Source: Streptomyces lincolnensis | GTDB taxonomy: Bacteria > Actinomycetota > Actinomycetes > Streptomycetales > Streptomycetaceae | Reading direction: 5' to 3' | NCBI RefSeq assembly: GCF_021173675.1 | Contig: NZ_JAIHON010000012.1 | Span: forward strand, 248,001-312,000 | Length of the DNA: 64,000 nt | Part shown: positions 62,012 through 64,000 of the stretch, piece after piece | Layout: each line of letters opens with the position of its first letter | Position numbering within the stretch: the first letter of the stretch is position 1 | Program-made: the position numbers and the translations under genes | The notes under the pieces: generated by a model | Told to the model about the DNA's origin: nothing | The model's database searches: none | The model's input: the letters and a program-made list of their open reading frames with translations, nothing else

Positions 62012-62043
62012 TCAACAACTCTCTATATCTGCAAGGCTGTTGA
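62012..62043. promoter_or_regulatory. Inverted repeat between rutA-like and PAS/GAF genes
   Basis: TCAACA (62012-62017) pairs with TGTTGA (62038-62043) across 20 bases that include TCTATATCT, a -10-like stretch. Position in a divergent 169-base spacer suggests an operator for the rutA-like gene. Confidence 0.4.
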
Positions 62044-62123
62044 GGCGTGACAGTGAAGGAGAGCCGCACGTCGGAATCTGTGAAACAGGTTTCGGCCGCC
62101 CCGCGCGACGATAGGTTCCCCGC

Positions 62124-64000
62124 ATGAACGCACGGCTCGCTCTGCTCGACACGGTGGCCCCGGGCATCACGGAGAGCGAGATCTTCCGGCTGGCGCTGCA
62201 CCACGCGGTGGGCGAGCTGGGCGCACTGGGCGGCACGATCCATCTGCGCGGTCCGATGTCCGCGCTGCGGCTGGTGTCGGCCGCCGGGCTGCCTCCCGCC
62301 CTCACCCGCTCCTGGGAGATCCTCGACCAGGAGGGGCCCCTGGCCCCGGCCCGCGCGTTGCACCGCGGCAGCGGGGTGTGGGTGCCGCTGCCCTCCGGGG
62401 AGCACGGCACGTCCACCGACGAGCACGGCACGCCCACCCGCAGGCCTGCCACGGCCTCCGACGGGCACGGCACGCCGACCCACGGGCAGGCCATGCCCTC
62501 CGACGCGCACGGCACGCCGTGGCCCGGTACCGGCTTCGCCGCCTTCCCCGTGTTCGGCCGGAAGCGCAGCATCGGTGCGCTGACGGTCGTGGCGGGCGAG
62601 CGGGGCGAACCCGCGCCGGAGCACTGGGACTTCCTGCGGGCCGTCGTGGCCTGGACCGAGGACCGCATGGCCCAGGCGCCGCCGCCGTCCGGGCCCGCGC
62701 ACACCGAGCCGAGCGGGGAGCGCCTGCGCCAGGCCCTGAAGGAGGTCGAGGTCGGATCGTGGGACTGGAACATCCGCACCGGTGACCTGATCTGGGACGA
62801 GGCGGCCCTGGCGCTCTACGGCACCCGCCCCGCCGACTTCACCGGCAAGATCGAGAACTGGATGAGGATCGTCCACCCCGACGACCTGGCACCGACCCTG
62901 GCTGCGGCGCAGCGGGCCATCCTCGACCACAGCGTCTACGAGGCCGAGTACCGGGTACGGCGCCTGGACGGCACCTACGGCTGGACGCGGGCGCGGGGCC
63001 GGGCCACCTACGACGAGCACGGCGAGCCCCACCGGATGATCGGCGTGGGCTGGGAGACCAACGAGGCGCGTACCGCCCGCGACGCGCTCGGCCGGGCCCT
63101 GAAGCACATGAGTGACGGCTTCCTGGCCGTGGACGACGAGTGGCGGATCACCTTCTCCAACCTGGAGGCGCAGCGGCTGCTGGGCTTCTCGGAGGAGGAA
63201 CTGCTCGGGCGGCTGCTGTGGGCGCTGCCCACCGCCCGGCAGGTCCCCGGTCTGAAGGAGCGCTGCCTCGCGGCCGCGGCCGAGGAGAAGCCCGCCGGCT
63301 TCGACGTGCATCTGCCGGACTCCGAGCAGCGCTTCCATCTGCGGCTGGTGCCGGGGCCGGACGGGCGCACCCTGTACTTCCAGGACGTCACCGAGAAGCG
63401 TCGGCTGGCGGAGGAACGCCAGGCCGCCGAACGGTCCGCGACGGAACGAGCCGCCCGGATAGCCGAGTTGACCGCGGAGCTCGCCAAGGCGACGACCTCG
63501 CAGGACGTGGTGGACGCGGTCGCCCGGCGGGTGCTGCCGCCCTTCGCCGCCACGGGGCTCCTGGTCCAGGTCGCCGAGGACGACCGGCTCCATCACGTGG
63601 GAGCCGTCGGCTACCGGGACGACTTCCTCGACCTCGTCGACCGGCGTCCCCGCACGCTGGCCGCCCCGGCCTGGGGCGCGACCGAGACCGGGACGCCGTT
63701 GTTCCTGTCCTCCCGGGAGGAGCTGGCCGCGCGCTTCCCCGCGGCGGCCGACCTGCCGGAGCACTCGGGCAGGCACTCCTGGGCGTTCCTGCCGCTGACG
63801 GCCTCCGGGCACACCTTCGGCGTGTGCGTGCTGTCCTTCGACCGGCCGCGGCTGCTCACCGACGAGGAGCGCGCGCTGCTGACCACGATCAGCGCCCTCG
63901 TCGCCCAGTCCCTGGAGCGGGCCCGGCTCTACGACGCCGAGCGCAGCCGCTCCCGCGAACTCCAGCGCAGCCTGCTCCCCCAGGCCCTGCCCGACCTGCC
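62124..64000 (+). CDS. PAS/GAF sensor protein, probably SpoIIE-type PP2C phosphatase (3' end cut)
   Basis: The first 625 residues are in the window. Residues 1-190 look like a GAF-type domain interrupted by a His-Gly-Thr-Pro-rich repeat. PAS domains follow: about 210-320 (VEVGSWDWNIRTGDLIWDE, GYGWTRARGRA type) and 325-430 (MSDGFLAVDDEWRITFSN). A coiled region and a second GAF domain (455-600) precede SRELQRSLLPQALPDL, the standard junction to a SpoIIE/RsbU PP2C phosphatase domain. Such proteins control anti-sigma-factor switches. The catalytic domain is outside the window, so that role is inferred. Confidence 0.85.
   Translation, partial: MNARLALLDTVAPGITESEIFRLALHHAVGELGALGGTIHLRGPMSALRLVSAAGLPPALTRSWEILDQEGPLAPARALHRGSGVWVPLPSGEHGTSTDEHGTPTRRPATASDGHGTPTHGQAMPSDAHGTPWPGTGFAAFPVFGRKRSIGALTVVAGERGEPAPEHWDFLRAVVAWTEDRMAQAPPPSGPAHTEPSGERLRQALKEVEVGSWDWNIRTGDLIWDEAALALYGTRPADFTGKIENWMRIVHPDDLAPTLAAAQRAILDHSVYEAEYRVRRLDGTYGWTRARGRATYDEHGEPHRMIGVGWETNEARTARDALGRALKHMSDGFLAVDDEWRITFSNLEAQRLLGFSEEELLGRLLWALPTARQVPGLKERCLAAAAEEKPAGFDVHLPDSEQRFHLRLVPGPDGRTLYFQDVTEKRRLAEERQAAERSATERAARIAELTAELAKATTSQDVVDAVARRVLPPFAATGLLVQVAEDDRLHHVGAVGYRDDFLDLVDRRPRTLAAPAWGATETGTPLFLSSREELAARFPAAADLPEHSGRHSWAFLPLTASGHTFGVCVLSFDRPRLLTDEERALLTTISALVAQSLERARLYDAERSRSRELQRSLLPQALPDL
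62398..62520 (+). repeat. HGTP-coding repeats in the GAF insert
   Basis: The motif GAGCACGGCACG or GCACGGCACGCC occurs four times at intervals of 24 to 60 bases, encoding EHGTS, EHGTP, GHGTP and AHGTP. It lies in a loop between GAF strands and probably expanded by slippage. Confidence 0.75.

Noticed and set aside
61251..63812. 853-codon open frame on the minus strand
   Set aside because: Antisense to the PAS/GAF gene, whose own frame shows clear domains and codon bias.

Overview
The window is chromosomal DNA from a Streptomyces species. G+C is very high, codons end almost always in G or C, GTG starts are common, and several proteins are characteristic of the genus: HrdB with its Lys/Ala-rich N-terminal region, the sporulation regulator WhiH beside hrdB, a class II ribonucleotide reductase behind NrdR, and an MT0933-type antitoxin. 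From memory the order parE - hrdB - whiH - recQ - rnhB - nrdJ - nrdR - lexA - dinG - siderophore genes - hflX - rsh - dapF - miaA - miaB matches the S. coelicolor core chromosome. I could not check that here. No insertion sequence, prophage, CRISPR array, rRNA or tRNA gene was seen.

Layout. 1-5.8 kb: the end of a CitA/DcuS-type sensor kinase and its response regulator, a convergent DUF485 plus acetate-type sodium symporter pair, then a NarL-type two-component pair with a small membrane protein. 6-9.9 kb: topoisomerase IV subunit B (parE), a small zinc-binding protein and a secreted trypsin-like protease. 9.9-15.8 kb: hrdB, whiH, a fused ABC transporter and a Nudix/NrtR-type regulator. 15.9-25.1 kb: a glycosidase-like protein, a DUF4192 protein, a RecQ helicase fused to a ComF-like phosphoribosyltransferase domain, two proteins that look like degenerate RadC and helicase domains, and RNase HII. 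25.1-30.8 kb: a TetR/MFS efflux pair with two clear operators, ADP-ribosylglycohydrolase, a histidine phosphatase, a DUF4937 protein and a TerD protein.

30.9-38.1 kb is a DNA-precursor and SOS block: nrdR-nrdJ on one strand, divergent from lexA, with tandem NrdR boxes and an SOS box in the shared spacer, followed by a DinG/XPD-type helicase. 38.5-44 kb holds a compact NRPS-independent siderophore (NIS) locus made of an aminotransferase, an IucA/IucC synthetase and an acyltransferase. The decarboxylase and N-hydroxylase expected for known siderophores of this class are absent from the window. It is followed by a C-rich, G-poor transcript segment that could be a Rho terminator. 44.5-47.2 kb: two tandem lipoprotein-type serine proteases. 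47.3-58.9 kb: hflX, an M1 peptidase, a RelA/SpoT homolog, dapF, miaA, two small proteins including an orphan antitoxin, an extradiol-dioxygenase-like protein and miaB. 59-64 kb: an ABC-F ATPase behind a leader peptide and a hairpin that masks its ribosome binding site, a RutA-like flavin monooxygenase, and the start of a PAS/GAF protein that is probably a SpoIIE-type phosphatase cut by the window end.

The most promising material is the incomplete siderophore locus and its nested-palindrome upstream region, the attenuator-like leader of the ABC-F gene, the RecQ fusion with its neighbouring degenerate repair-like domains, and the shared NrdR/LexA control region.
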